IMG/VR virus record: IMGVR_UViG_3300042445_002481
Coordinates: 62,001 to 126,000 of that record
Reading direction: 5' to 3' (one strand)
Length of the DNA stretch: 64,000 nt
Source: a virus
Part shown: positions 48,097-57,236 of the stretch, piece by piece
Layout: every line of letters begins with the position of its first letter
Position numbering within the stretch: position 1 is the first letter of the stretch
The notes under the pieces: model-generated
Seen by the model: only the letters and a program-made list of their open reading frames with translations
The model's database searches: none
Told to the model about the DNA's origin: nothing
Position numbers and translations under genes: made by a program

Positions 48097-49985
48097 TTCT
48101 TCAGCTCCATAACTGCACTCCAGCCTCTCGCAGTAGCCACCATAATGTGCCTACCAAGGGTAGAAAACTTCTTTCCCTTGTCTTTTTTATTGCCTCTGCC
48201 TATTTCTGCAATAAGTTTAGCTGTAACTTCTACTCCGTTTTTGTCCGCTATTGACTTTAGTTGGTTGAGAAGATCATTACTGATTACCCAACCGTTTCTT
48301 CTTAGTTCAGCGATTAGCTGTAGCAGCGAGGTTTGGTCAGAGTTTGTTTTTCGTGCAATTTCTCTGCTGACTTCCATAAAGTCCATAGAATTGTATCTTT
48401 CGCTATCTGCAGCATATTCGCTTAAAGCAGCATAAGCAAGCTTAACCCTCTTGTGATACATATCTCTTTCTGCTGAATCTGCAAAATCAAACCCTTGAAG
48501 AGCCCACATGTAAGCGCCGTTTGGGTAGCTATCGGTGGCAGCTGCAGATGTTTTTATTCTGTCTGCTCCTATAGATTTATAGTATTCTACCGCTGCTTTT
48601 GTGATCTTTTCCCCCAGGCCGAGACCTTGAACGCTGTCACCAAGCTTAAAAGATAGATGGCTGACTGTAATTTCGCCAGTATTTGGATCTACTTTTAGAG
48701 CTCTAGACATTCCAGATCCTCCAGTATCCCGACCCTGGGAATCTAGTACGCTTGCCTCCCACGATAGAGTTACGCCAAGATGCCTACTACTTCCTTTTCT
48801 ATTTAATAGGGTCCTTAGATCTGCATTTTTTGTGTTATTACCCTTTGAAGTCATCTTTACGGTGTACCCGCCCAAATCCGCGTTTTCGTTTAAGTATTTT
48901 TCTAGTCCGTCTACAAAATTATCATTTTGGAAAATTTTTGGCAAAAGGGTCTCTAAGCTTAGTTCTTTTATTCCAACTTGGTTTTCTAAGAAATCTCTAA
49001 ATTCTTTAGAAGCCTGCCCTGAGCCCAGGTACTTAGCAAAACTTTCGGCAAAGTGCTCACGAATGTTGTTTTCACCGTACTCTGAAACTTTTCTAGCCTT
49101 GACTTCAGCATAGGCTTCAGTGCTTGAGTTGTTGCTCCACCCCCAGGTGACGCCCAAAACATTGCTTTCAACTGTGTGGCCGTACTCATGTAGAACTGTC
49201 TCAACTATAGGATCTATCCTGAAAGCAGACGGTGTTTTAGAAGCGCTTTCGTGGTTGATAATAATCGTATTATTTGTGACTGTAGACGCTATAAGGTCTA
49301 GAGATTCATTTTCATTAGTCATAGGCACAACGTTGCCGTACGTGTTTGTAGCTATGTTGACTCCCTGAACCCCCGAGAAGCCGTCTTTTTTAACCAAAGT
49401 AGTTACTCTTGTGTACTCAGCTGAGGCCAATTCGTTAGTTGCGCTAATGACTAACGAAGTCTTTTCAGGCCTGAGGCCGGTTGGAGTTAAATTATTTGAA
49501 TAAAAATTATTTAAAACTCCTACAGAAGCCCTATAAGGAGACATATCTACCGAAGGAGTTATGAACCCGTTTTTAGTTTGTTCAGTTCTTGTAACCTTGA
49601 AAGGCACTCGAATGGATCCAAAAGGCGAAACACTCTCCGAGCCCGAACTAGGTGTAAATTTTACCCCTCGCTCAAGGATACCGTCTACAGTTTCGTCAAT
49701 CGTGAGATTCGGGTCGTCTGACCTAAGGAACTGGACAAAAAACGCTAAACTTTTTTCAAATTGCTCATTGTAAAAATTTGAACTGGGATTTTTTGCTCCA
49801 GCAATTTTTACCACAGCGCGAGCAAAACTTAAGTCTTGCGAGTCAAACGCCGCATTTCTTAGGATTGAAATGCTAGAGGCTGGAACTTCTTCGCCTAGGG
49901 AAATAGAGTTTTTATCTAGCTGATAACCGGTGCCAAGAAGGTCTCTAGCCGGGAAACTCGAGATTTGCATCGCTCTTCGGTGCAT
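48093..49985 (-). CDS. Metallopeptidase (HExxH) plus GNAT-like domain, -1 frameshift extension
   Basis: The first in-frame ATG/GTG/TTG is ATG 49985, but the frame is open to 50246 with no ATG, GTG or TTG above it, ending at the slippery site of the upstream gene. It is therefore probably translated as a -1 frameshift extension, about 715 residues. VLHEYGHTVE (HExxH at residues 266-270 from ATG 49985) with a downstream EHFAESFAKYLG resembles lethal-factor-type zinc peptidases. At about 400-510 a GNAT-like region contains LSFKLGDSVQGLGLGEKIT (the Q/RxxGxG/A-type acetyl-CoA loop). Roles after injection are inferred. Confidence 0.75.
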   Translation of the reverse strand: MHRRAMQISSFPARDLLGTGYQLDKNSISLGEEVPASSISILRNAAFDSQDLSFARAVVKIAGAKNPSSNFYNEQFEKSLAFFVQFLRSDDPNLTIDETVDGILERGVKFTPSSGSESVSPFGSIRVPFKVTRTEQTKNGFITPSVDMSPYRASVGVLNNFYSNNLTPTGLRPEKTSLVISATNELASAEYTRVTTLVKKDGFSGVQGVNIATNTYGNVVPMTNENESLDLIASTVTNNTIIINHESASKTPSAFRIDPIVETVLHEYGHTVESNVLGVTWGWSNNSSTEAYAEVKARKVSEYGENNIREHFAESFAKYLGSGQASKEFRDFLENQVGIKELSLETLLPKIFQNDNFVDGLEKYLNENADLGGYTVKMTSKGNNTKNADLRTLLNRKGSSRHLGVTLSWEASVLDSQGRDTGGSGMSRALKVDPNTGEITVSHLSFKLGDSVQGLGLGEKITKAAVEYYKSIGADRIKTSAAATDSYPNGAYMWALQGFDFADSAERDMYHKRVKLAYAALSEYAADSERYNSMDFMEVSREIARKTNSDQTSLLQLIAELRRNGWVISNDLLNQLKSIADKNGVEVTAKLIAEIGRGNKKDKGKKFSTLGRHIMVATARGWSAVMELKN

Positions 49986-50224
49986 CTCATCGCGCAGTAG
50001 GTATGCTCTTTTTGCAGCTGCTTCTAGGTTAGCTTCATAAGTAGCTCCACCATATCTACTTAAGTTTGCAAACTCTGGTAGGGCCCTTACAGCTTTAGAA
50101 TCTATAAACTCAGGGATGACTGCATTTGGTAGGGCTCTAACTTCAGAAGGGACGTCTTCCCAATCAGGTAAATCAAACTCGACGTCCGAGTCAGGATTTA
50201 CTTGTACTTCTCTGAATGAGATGA

Positions 50225-50252
50225 GCCCCTGAGAGGGGCCTAAACTTTTTTT
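50225..50252 (-). promoter_or_regulatory. Programmed -1 ribosomal frameshift signal
   Basis: On the minus strand the heptamer A AAA AAA (50252-50246) lies in the zero frame as CCA AAA AAA G, followed by spacer GTTTAG, which includes the zero-frame TAG at 50240-50242, and a 6-bp stem GCCCCT-CTC-AGGGGC (50239-50225). Slip site, 6-nt spacer and GC-rich stem are the classic -1 frameshift layout. After the shift the frame stays open for 715 codons. Confidence 0.82.
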
Positions 50253-53200
50253 GGTGTTACTTCCGTACCTAAAGCGTAAGCAACCTGGTTTTCGGTACCG
50301 TCAGGCGATGTGTATAGGAACGCTAGCCCCTGAGTGCCATTACGAGAAGTAGTCGGTCTGATTGCTTTAATTATTCCAAGAGGAGCGCCATTTGACTTAC
50401 TGTAGAGCATCTCACCTACAACAAAGTCATCGACAAGCATTGGAGGCGGTGCCGGATCTGATATTACAGTGCCAGCACCTGGAATTCTTCTAGGTCGAGA
50501 AGTGCTAGGTGCCTCTGCAAGTCCACTGTCAATTCTAGCCTGGCGCAGCTCTTCACCTAGAAGATTAGGTCTGTATGCGGTAAGAGGGGTGCCCTGAGAC
50601 AGCATGATTTTTAGCTTGATAGCATTTATTCTTATCTTCCGGCCGTTAGCATCTGTAACAATAACATTGTCGCCGTAGTCGTACGAGTCCCTATCGTTGG
50701 GGTTAGAAGTAGTGTTCTCGACTAAATCAGTGACCTTGACTATAGAAGTTTGCCCAACGTTGTTGGTGTACTCTACAGTCATGCCTCGTTCAATAGTTCT
50801 TGTTCTATCTTTAGATGCATATCTAATAGATCTAACCTGAGGATCAGTTCCTCTGTAGATTCCGCGCATACGCTCAGACGCAGAAGTTACGTAGCCGTTA
50901 AAAGCGCGCTCCATTTTTTTGCTGGCAGTAGGAAACTTTCGTCTAAATTCTGAACGAATAGCTTTTCTAGCGTTTGCATGAGACTTTTCGCCAAGTGGAA
51001 TTCTTCCAAAGACACCGTATAGGGTTTGGTAGAACATGTCTTTAAGCTCTACATCTCGCTCTTCGCTTGTTGGGCCCGACTTAAATAGTTCATCAAATGC
51101 CTCCCATAGCGACGGGATAGCGCTGTTTTTAATTCTCTTGGTTTCTTTTTCTAGAACTGCGGCTCTACCTTGAGCAAGACGAACGGCGTTGTCACCAATT
51201 TCTTCCATTTTTTTGCGGTCACCAGTACCAGACCTAAACCATCTGGATCTTTTAAATAAGCTGTCAGATTTTTGATACCTAGTGTTACCGAATTTAAAGT
51301 TTTCCGGTAGGCCCCAATTTTTTCCTTTTCGATCTACCCTACCGAGCAGTCTGTCCAATAGCCCTTCGGGACCGTTTGCCTCGCTAAATAGTGCAGTTAC
51401 CGAGTGCCTATCGTCTTTGTGCTGATACTCTACATAGTCTTCAGGGTTTGCAGGATTGTAGAACCTGAAGGAGTATACGATAGCCCTCTTACCGGAGTTG
51501 CTGGCTCGGAGCTCAAAAATCTTTCCGCTCTTTGTATCTACTTGGCGGTGCAAAATTAGTGAGCCGTCAGGAGCAAATTTAGCGTTAGGGAACGCCTTAG
51601 CAAGAGCAGCTAACATCGCAAAAGGATCTTCTGCGTCTACAAGATTGCCATTTTCGTCAACGTATTTTGCAGGAGTGCCATCAGGATCTAGAAGAGGTGA
51701 CAAGCTCATTCCTCGAGCTGCAGCCAACTCTTCGTCTGTTAGCGTAGGGAGATCAAAGTTAGAGCCGTCATCTAGTCGATCTTCAGGCGGGAAGTTGGCC
51801 GGGGCTAGACCATCTGGGGTCATGACAACAGTTAAACCGTCTTCAGGGGCCATCTCTCCAGGCTCTACAGTTTCAGGATCTACTCTCGGGGCCTCCGGGG
51901 CAGTTACTTCCGGAGTAGGTGCTTCGGGTCTAGAGGCCGGGGCTTGCGGACGCTTTATCTGTCCACGCCGTCCAGTTGCAATATTTAATTTGTCCCTCAT
52001 GCTTACGGAAAGCTCTTCGATGCTTCCGTCAGAGTTCTGTACTCTAACCTTAGCTGGAACTCCGGTGGCAGCGTTTCCTAATTCAACATCTAGAATTGTT
52101 TTTTCTGATCCGTCTTCACCTAAAACAATATCTCCACGGTCAAGATCAAAAGGGACTTTTTGAGTCTTAGCGGTTTCTCTAAAAGATATTAAAGCTTCCT
52201 GCTTTTTAAGAACTGAATCTAGATCTGGAGTAGTGTCGCCGTCAAAAGCCACATCTGCCATTAAGTCTTTAACTACATCATCGGCCGGGTCGGAGTTAGC
52301 TATCTCTGAAGGAGTTAGCTGACCGACTTCGTCTGCCCAAGCGGCGACTTGATTTCCATTTTCATCGATCTTAGAGCCAGCACCGGTGTCAGCTAAAGTT
52401 CCGCTATTGAGTCTGGCAATTAAGTCTGCTCTTTTTAGTGCAGCACCTTTTGGTTTCCCATCTTTACCGCGTAAAAACCATTTACCATCTTTTTTAATTA
52501 TTTGACGCCACACTGGGCCAAACGGTCCGGTGTAGCTGTCGAGGGATGGGTAGAACTGAGCTCTCTGATATTCATCTAAAACGGTGCCGTCTGGTAGCTC
52601 AGAGAAGTCTTTAGTGTTGCCGCGACCATAAGCTGTAGGCTTTTCTTTTCTTAGTAGTTGGCCTTTAGTAGCTTCCTGAGCCTTCTTTGCTAGCTCTGGA
52701 TCTTGTTCAAAACTAGGGCTAGTATTTTTGTCAAACTCGTCTGGATCAACACCTGACTCACGGAGAAGTTTCTTTACTTCCTCTGGGTTTTCAGATTCGA
52801 AACCAGCTGGCAAATCTGCAACTGGAGACTTCTGTCTTCCATCCTGCTCGGCTTCGCGCTCTTCTGGAGTTAGATCACCCTGAGCTAGACGACGATCTTC
52901 TTCTGTAATTTCTTGAGAACCAGAAAGCAAATCTTGTAGCGCTGGTAGTTTGGAATCTTCTAGAGTTCTTACTGGCTTACCGAACTTGTCTTTTCTAGCC
53001 GCTGGCGCACCCGCTTTAGATTTAGCGTTTGGAATAATTGCCTTGAACTGCTGCAAGTTTCTTGACTCTACTTGATAGACGCCAGCCTTTAGTCCAGACT
53101 CGGTGTCTTTTGAAATTAAGACTCGGGCCATTCCAGGACGACCGCCAGGTCCTACATAAACTCCACGCTCAGTAGCAACAACTAAGTTACCGCTTCCGGT

Positions 53201-53350
53201 ACGAAAGCGGAACAATACGTCCGCGCCCATCTCGATCCACTGACCTTCGTCGTCACGTGGCTGGATTCTCCAGAAGCCTTTGTTAGCTCCATCGTTAAAT
53301 CCGATACTAGAAATAATCGGTTCGAATTCAGGGTTTTTGCCGTCGAGCAT
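50240..53350 (-). CDS. Large virion-associated protein, 1036 aa, frameshift donor
   Basis: No family recognised. The first 60 residues form a beta module (FWRIQPRDDEGQWIEMGADVLFRFR, GVYVGPGGRPGMARVLI). A long charged middle (TEEDRRLAQGDLTPEEREAEQDG) follows, then a beta/helical region with KFAPDGSLILHRQVDTKSGKI. A helical basic segment (about 640-830) includes KKMEEIGDNAVRLAQGRAAV, and the last 200 residues carry two small SH3-like patches (RGMTVEYTNNVGQTSIV, VGEMLYSKSNGAPLG). The protein ends PKKV at the frameshift site. It lies between protease and portal genes, so a head-internal or ejected protein is likely. Confidence 0.72.
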   Translation of the reverse strand: MLDGKNPEFEPIISSIGFNDGANKGFWRIQPRDDEGQWIEMGADVLFRFRTGSGNLVVATERGVYVGPGGRPGMARVLISKDTESGLKAGVYQVESRNLQQFKAIIPNAKSKAGAPAARKDKFGKPVRTLEDSKLPALQDLLSGSQEITEEDRRLAQGDLTPEEREAEQDGRQKSPVADLPAGFESENPEEVKKLLRESGVDPDEFDKNTSPSFEQDPELAKKAQEATKGQLLRKEKPTAYGRGNTKDFSELPDGTVLDEYQRAQFYPSLDSYTGPFGPVWRQIIKKDGKWFLRGKDGKPKGAALKRADLIARLNSGTLADTGAGSKIDENGNQVAAWADEVGQLTPSEIANSDPADDVVKDLMADVAFDGDTTPDLDSVLKKQEALISFRETAKTQKVPFDLDRGDIVLGEDGSEKTILDVELGNAATGVPAKVRVQNSDGSIEELSVSMRDKLNIATGRRGQIKRPQAPASRPEAPTPEVTAPEAPRVDPETVEPGEMAPEDGLTVVMTPDGLAPANFPPEDRLDDGSNFDLPTLTDEELAAARGMSLSPLLDPDGTPAKYVDENGNLVDAEDPFAMLAALAKAFPNAKFAPDGSLILHRQVDTKSGKIFELRASNSGKRAIVYSFRFYNPANPEDYVEYQHKDDRHSVTALFSEANGPEGLLDRLLGRVDRKGKNWGLPENFKFGNTRYQKSDSLFKRSRWFRSGTGDRKKMEEIGDNAVRLAQGRAAVLEKETKRIKNSAIPSLWEAFDELFKSGPTSEERDVELKDMFYQTLYGVFGRIPLGEKSHANARKAIRSEFRRKFPTASKKMERAFNGYVTSASERMRGIYRGTDPQVRSIRYASKDRTRTIERGMTVEYTNNVGQTSIVKVTDLVENTTSNPNDRDSYDYGDNVIVTDANGRKIRINAIKLKIMLSQGTPLTAYRPNLLGEELRQARIDSGLAEAPSTSRPRRIPGAGTVISDPAPPPMLVDDFVVGEMLYSKSNGAPLGIIKAIRPTTSRNGTQGLAFLYTSPDGTENQVAYALGTEVTPKKV

Positions 53351-53407
53351 TAAGGGTCCTCTGCGAATAAAATTATAGAGCTAACTAAAATTTTACCCTA
53401 ATAATAT
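53351..53407 (-). promoter_or_regulatory. Promoter region before the 1036-aa gene
   Basis: On the minus strand a perfect TATAAT (53372-53377) lies 21 nt before the ATG, and TAGGGTAAAATTTTAG (53385-53400) sits just upstream of it. The -35 element is poor, so activation by a phage factor would be needed. No gene fits in this 57-nt gap. Confidence 0.45.
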
Positions 53408-54712
53408 TTAGCTGACTTTAGGGTATTTTTCTGGTAAGGCTTTTATTTGAGCTAGAGTGCTATCAGATAGCGCTCCACTAGAAATAAGAGCACGGACTCT
53501 AGTTGCTGCATGCAAAGAATCTACTTGGTCTAGCTCGTCATTAAAGGCATTTGCTATTGCATCTCTAGAAGATTCGGACAGCTCGGAAGCACCGGCAATC
53601 CATGTTGCAGCTGCCACTATGGAAGACTGCCTGCCTGGGTGGCCTTCAGCTGTCAACCCTGCGTACTCGGAGAAGTCATCTGAGACGTCTTCCACAGAGC
53701 CTGAAGTAGCGTACTCAGCGAAAGCGTGTAGCTCCCACAGGATGGCAGAGTATATTTCCTCGTCAGACAAGTCGCTGTACCTTTCAAGGGCACTTCGGGC
53801 TACTGAATAGGCAGCTTCTTTAGTAATATGACGAGCGGACCCAAACTGAGAGTTAAAGTCATCTACAAGCATGTTAATTGTGGCAGCTGACGGTACGCAG
53901 TTAGGTACGCGCTTACCGTTCTTCTTTTTCATTCCAACCTGGACGTATCCGGACCAGCAAGGGTCATCTGCATCTTTTTTAAGGTTAGCTTCAGACTCGG
54001 CTGCCGCTATTAGCGATAGCTGTTTATATACTTTTGCCTTAATCCCACTGCCACCGTTTTTTACTTTAGTAGCGCACCTGTGGTGTCCATCAACAAGATA
54101 CATTCCAGAGTCATCTCTGTAAACTACTACTGGCTTTTCATAGTCAGCAGCTTCTTTGAAGTTTGAAGAATCGACGGTCTCTTGTGTTGGAGTTAGGTCA
54201 TAGATATCTAGATACTCGTCTGAGTACTCGTCCTCTGTTTCGCTAATTGCAGACTTTAGTAGGTCTTGAATTAGCTTTGGCTCCTTAGAGAAATATTTTT
54301 CTACAGGCTCTTTGGATTCATCTTCCTCGCTAGGAGTAGAGGAACCAGGAGTTACAGATCCGTCTGGGAGCACAGCAAAACGACATAGGCCGCCTTCCTC
54401 TACCTCAGCAACAATAATCTGACATCCGTTAGGTGCTTGCCAGAAAACACAGTTGCCGCACTTAACGCCAATCTCTGCGTTTTCTGCATTCTCTTTAGCA
54501 GAAGTATAGCCAGCCCAAACGCCAGTGTTGTCGTCGTTAAATTTTCCATGCTTCTCTACAATCTCTAGTAGCGCATCGGCAAGGTCTTGCTCTTCTGGTA
54601 CAAGCATTCCGGCTGCCTCTAGGGAAGCACGAATGTCTTTTTCTTTTAGGTTTTCTACAGGAGCGGCATGGCCACCTGCAGCTTTAAGAACGCTTTGTAG
54701 ATACTCAGACAT
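53408..54712 (-). CDS. ParB-like domain virion-module protein, 434 aa
   Basis: A four-Cys patch near residues 80-110 (CGNCVFWQ, NGCQIIV, GGLCRFAVLPDG) and a ParB/sulfiredoxin-like motif YLVDGHHRCATKV at about residue 208 are visible. A later DPCWSGYVQVGMKKKNGK and VPNCVP is a pattern I recall from actinophage structural genes. The Cys patch could bind a metal or Fe-S cluster. ParB-type folds may hydrolyse nucleotide or bind DNA; here none is proven. It lies between portal-side genes and the frameshifted protein, and overlaps the Dps-like gene by one base. Confidence 0.65.
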   Translation of the reverse strand: MSEYLQSVLKAAGGHAAPVENLKEKDIRASLEAAGMLVPEEQDLADALLEIVEKHGKFNDDNTGVWAGYTSAKENAENAEIGVKCGNCVFWQAPNGCQIIVAEVEEGGLCRFAVLPDGSVTPGSSTPSEEDESKEPVEKYFSKEPKLIQDLLKSAISETEDEYSDEYLDIYDLTPTQETVDSSNFKEAADYEKPVVVYRDDSGMYLVDGHHRCATKVKNGGSGIKAKVYKQLSLIAAAESEANLKKDADDPCWSGYVQVGMKKKNGKRVPNCVPSAATINMLVDDFNSQFGSARHITKEAAYSVARSALERYSDLSDEEIYSAILWELHAFAEYATSGSVEDVSDDFSEYAGLTAEGHPGRQSSIVAAATWIAGASELSESSRDAIANAFNDELDQVDSLHAATRVRALISSGALSDSTLAQIKALPEKYPKVS

Positions 54713-55167
54713 TAGCGAACTCCTAGGAAGGCCTTAATTTGCCAGTTCCACTTTTTGTGGGTGTCAATACGTCCCGCTAAAAAGTCCATAAGACCTTGCT
54801 CGCTGCAGGACTCTGCACAAACAAAAGCCTCCATCAAAGAATCAAGTACGCACTGGTTTACTCTTAGAGCGGACTCTAGTAGGAATCTAGAAGATGAACC
54901 ATCTTGTCTAGCTTCTTGAATCTTTGACAGTTCGCAAAAGTCGGACAGTAAGTACGGAGCTGGGTAACCAATCTTAAGAATATTCTCTGCGATTGGGTCA
55001 ACAGATGACTCTAGGTCCTCGTAAAGTTCGCCAAAGAACTCGTGGTACTCACCGAAGTCTGGGCCAAGTACGTTCCAGTGGTAGCCCTGCATTATGAACT
55101 TTGCAGTAACTACTTCAGACAGTAGCTCTGCCAGTTTTTTAGCCATCTCTGTTTTGTCGTAATGCAT
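54712..55167 (-). CDS. Dps-like ferritin-fold protein, 151 aa
   Basis: The Dps ferroxidase pattern is present: KFIMQGYHWNVLGPDF (His of the site with the Dps-type W), then EYHEFFGELYEDLESSVDPIAENI (Asp and Glu ligands). Further helices complete a four-helix bundle, and the C-terminus is short and basic. Dps dodecamers bind and oxidise iron and protect DNA. A phage Dps in the head gene block, directly after the portal gene, may be packaged or protect replicating DNA. Cysteines in CVLDSLMEAFVCAESCSE are unusual for Dps. Confidence 0.82.
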   Translation of the reverse strand: MHYDKTEMAKKLAELLSEVVTAKFIMQGYHWNVLGPDFGEYHEFFGELYEDLESSVDPIAENILKIGYPAPYLLSDFCELSKIQEARQDGSSSRFLLESALRVNQCVLDSLMEAFVCAESCSEQGLMDFLAGRIDTHKKWNWQIKAFLGVR

Positions 55168-55170
55168 TTT

Positions 55171-56919
55171 CTATACCTCTGGTTCTGCTAGTGGTGCCGC
55201 GGGCTCGGCTGGTGGAGCTTCGGCAGCATCTGCTTCCGGCGTTGGAGAGACTGTATCTCCGCTAAGAATTTGGTCAATTTCGGGCGGAATAGCTGCTCCG
55301 CTATTTTGCATAGCCTGATCTCTAATCTTTCCCATTATTTCTGGAGAAATACTAGCGAGCATAGACTCTGTAAGCTCAGGTGTGATCATTCCCTTTTGTA
55401 GTACAAGTCTTAGTGCAAACTCGGTTGGGTCTGGGGCATCGGACTCGGAGAATCCATGAGCTCTGCGCCATGTGTCATAGCTAACTGCCATCTTTTCAAA
55501 ACCAGAGTCAGCATCAGCTGCGCGGTCATTGCGGGTAGCAACTAGAGACGGGTCATACCAAACGCAAATGTTTTTTACTTGTTCTTCTGGGTAGCCGTTA
55601 GCAATTAGATATGGGCGCAAGTACATAACAGTAAGAGCGTCAACAATCAAAAGCATTAGAGGCTCGATGTGTGCCTTGTAGAGTGCTTCGTCAATCTGTA
55701 GAGCGTTAGAGTACTTAACGTTTGCTAGGCCAGTTACAACGTCCTTAGGAACGTCTAGACCCTGCATGATTCGCTCTAGTACGCGGTCGCTTCTTTCAGA
55801 AAGCGCTGGATCGAATGAACGCTCGAACTTGAACTGCTTAATCTTGTCACCAAGTTCTGCAGGACCACGAATAATCAGTGGAACAACAGCAGACGCTGAG
55901 TCCTCATCCTTAATCGGAGTAGTCATCGCGTCGATTAGCTGATCTTCGAAGTCGTCAGCGGACTCTTCCGGGTTGTACTGCTCGTTGTAGTTACCGTCTT
56001 CGTCGTATGGGTAGTCTGGGTCTGGAGACGCAGCTACTGAAAGACCGTCTGGCAAGTAAAGAGCACCAGCGTTCAAGCGTGAACGTGCAGTTGCACGGAA
56101 GGTGCGGTTTAGAAGTAGTAGCTCAGCGCAAAGATCTAGTAGACCGCGTAGTGAAGAGTCCGACTCTTGCGTGTAGCGAGGGTGTGCTCGCCAAATTCTT
56201 CCGACAAACGCAGAATTTGGAAGTTTAATTATGTCTTTATTATTGCGAGAAGACATCATGCTATTTCCATTACCGACGTCTCTACTCTGATTAATTACGT
56301 AGTTGCCTTTAGAGTCAACCTGAAGCTCATCAACTGAACGAATGTCCCAGCTTTCTGGAAGACCCGATCCAAGTCTCTCTGGCATCTGAACTAAGTAGCA
56401 CTCACCAGTCACTTGAAGATTTAGTGCAGCGTCTTTCAAAAGACCTGCCTGACCACCGAATGCGGAATCTAGTCTTTCTAGTGCGCGTTGTGCAGCGGCA
56501 GCTAGTCTCTCATCCACTTTGTCTACAGAAAGAATTGGAGCTGGGGCTTCAGCTGGATTTTGGACTGCAGCTGCGTACAGACGAATACGAGAAACAACAG
56601 ACGCAACTAGGTTGAAAGCATATTTAACTTCTCCGATAGCATCGTAGTATTCCCAGGCCTCTGTCTGCCAAGATGAAGATGCTGATTGTCTACGAGATTT
56701 AAACTGCTCTGCTTCACCTTTGTCATTTAGATTTACCTGAGCCGCGGCAGCAGTAAGAGGTCTAGGTGTGTTGAAGTTTTGTGCTTCGGCGTAGACGACT
56801 CCAAAAGAGTCTATAGAAACTCCAGGGGCAACTCTGGTTGCATTCTTTGGAGCAGTCGCGCGAGGAGCACCACTAGATGTTCTAGTTTGCTTCTGAGGCT
56901 CTTTCTTAAAAATACCCAA
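55171..56919 (-). CDS. Portal protein, 582 aa
   Basis: The pattern EAWEYYDAIGEVKYAFNLVASVVSRIRLY near residue 90, followed by VTGECYLVQMPE and AHPRYTQESDSSLRGLLDLCAELLLLNRTFRA, then the stem and crown region (VRNDRAADADSGFEKMAVSY-like segment), fits HK97/SPP1-type portal proteins of actinophages. Acidic and Pro/Ala-rich C-terminus (PTPEADAAEAPPAEPAAPL) is common. The dodecameric ring docks the terminase and forms the head vertex. Location between terminase and prohead protease is canonical. Confidence 0.9.
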   Translation of the reverse strand: MGIFKKEPQKQTRTSSGAPRATAPKNATRVAPGVSIDSFGVVYAEAQNFNTPRPLTAAAAQVNLNDKGEAEQFKSRRQSASSSWQTEAWEYYDAIGEVKYAFNLVASVVSRIRLYAAAVQNPAEAPAPILSVDKVDERLAAAAQRALERLDSAFGGQAGLLKDAALNLQVTGECYLVQMPERLGSGLPESWDIRSVDELQVDSKGNYVINQSRDVGNGNSMMSSRNNKDIIKLPNSAFVGRIWRAHPRYTQESDSSLRGLLDLCAELLLLNRTFRATARSRLNAGALYLPDGLSVAASPDPDYPYDEDGNYNEQYNPEESADDFEDQLIDAMTTPIKDEDSASAVVPLIIRGPAELGDKIKQFKFERSFDPALSERSDRVLERIMQGLDVPKDVVTGLANVKYSNALQIDEALYKAHIEPLMLLIVDALTVMYLRPYLIANGYPEEQVKNICVWYDPSLVATRNDRAADADSGFEKMAVSYDTWRRAHGFSESDAPDPTEFALRLVLQKGMITPELTESMLASISPEIMGKIRDQAMQNSGAAIPPEIDQILSGDTVSPTPEADAAEAPPAEPAAPLAEPEV

Positions 56920-56933
56920 AGGGGCTCCCTGCC

Positions 56934-57236
56934 TTAACGCTCAGTCCAAGCGGATATAAGTCCAATTATTGTAGATATAGACAAGACTAATGATACCACA
57001 ATCGCGGCTTCAGGAGCGACTACCCAAAAAATAAAAACTAAAAGCGCTACCCAAAAACCTGTGCACCAGTTACATGTAAAAAGATATCCAATTTGAGTAC
57101 TAGGTGGAAATTTTTTCCAGATTGCATTTCTAAATGGTTCGGTAATTGTGTCCTGAGTCACGAGTCGAGTAATTCTAAATCCCGCGAGAGACAAAATTAC
57201 TAGTAAAAAGGGCTGATTTATTAAAATATCAATCAT
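56934..57236 (-). CDS. DUF1360-like small membrane protein, 100 aa
   Basis: Two or three hydrophobic segments (residues about 8-22 and 55-90) with the signature FTCNWCTGFWVALLVF, the CxWCxGFW motif of the DUF1360 family found in Bacillus and many phages. An N-terminal ITRLVTQDTITEPFR is also typical. Function is unknown; membrane association of the packaging or lysis apparatus has been suggested only by location. It lies between portal and the 122-residue gene. Confidence 0.75.
   Translation of the reverse strand: MIDILINQPFLLVILSLAGFRITRLVTQDTITEPFRNAIWKKFPPSTQIGYLFTCNWCTGFWVALLVFIFWVVAPEAAIVVSLVLSISTIIGLISAWTER

Noticed and set aside
50225-50252. Plus-strand intrinsic terminator (hairpin followed by seven T)
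   Set aside because: No plus-strand gene exists for tens of kb around it, the T-run is 6 nt from the stem, and the minus-strand reading explains all parts (slip site, spacer, stem) with an open downstream frame.
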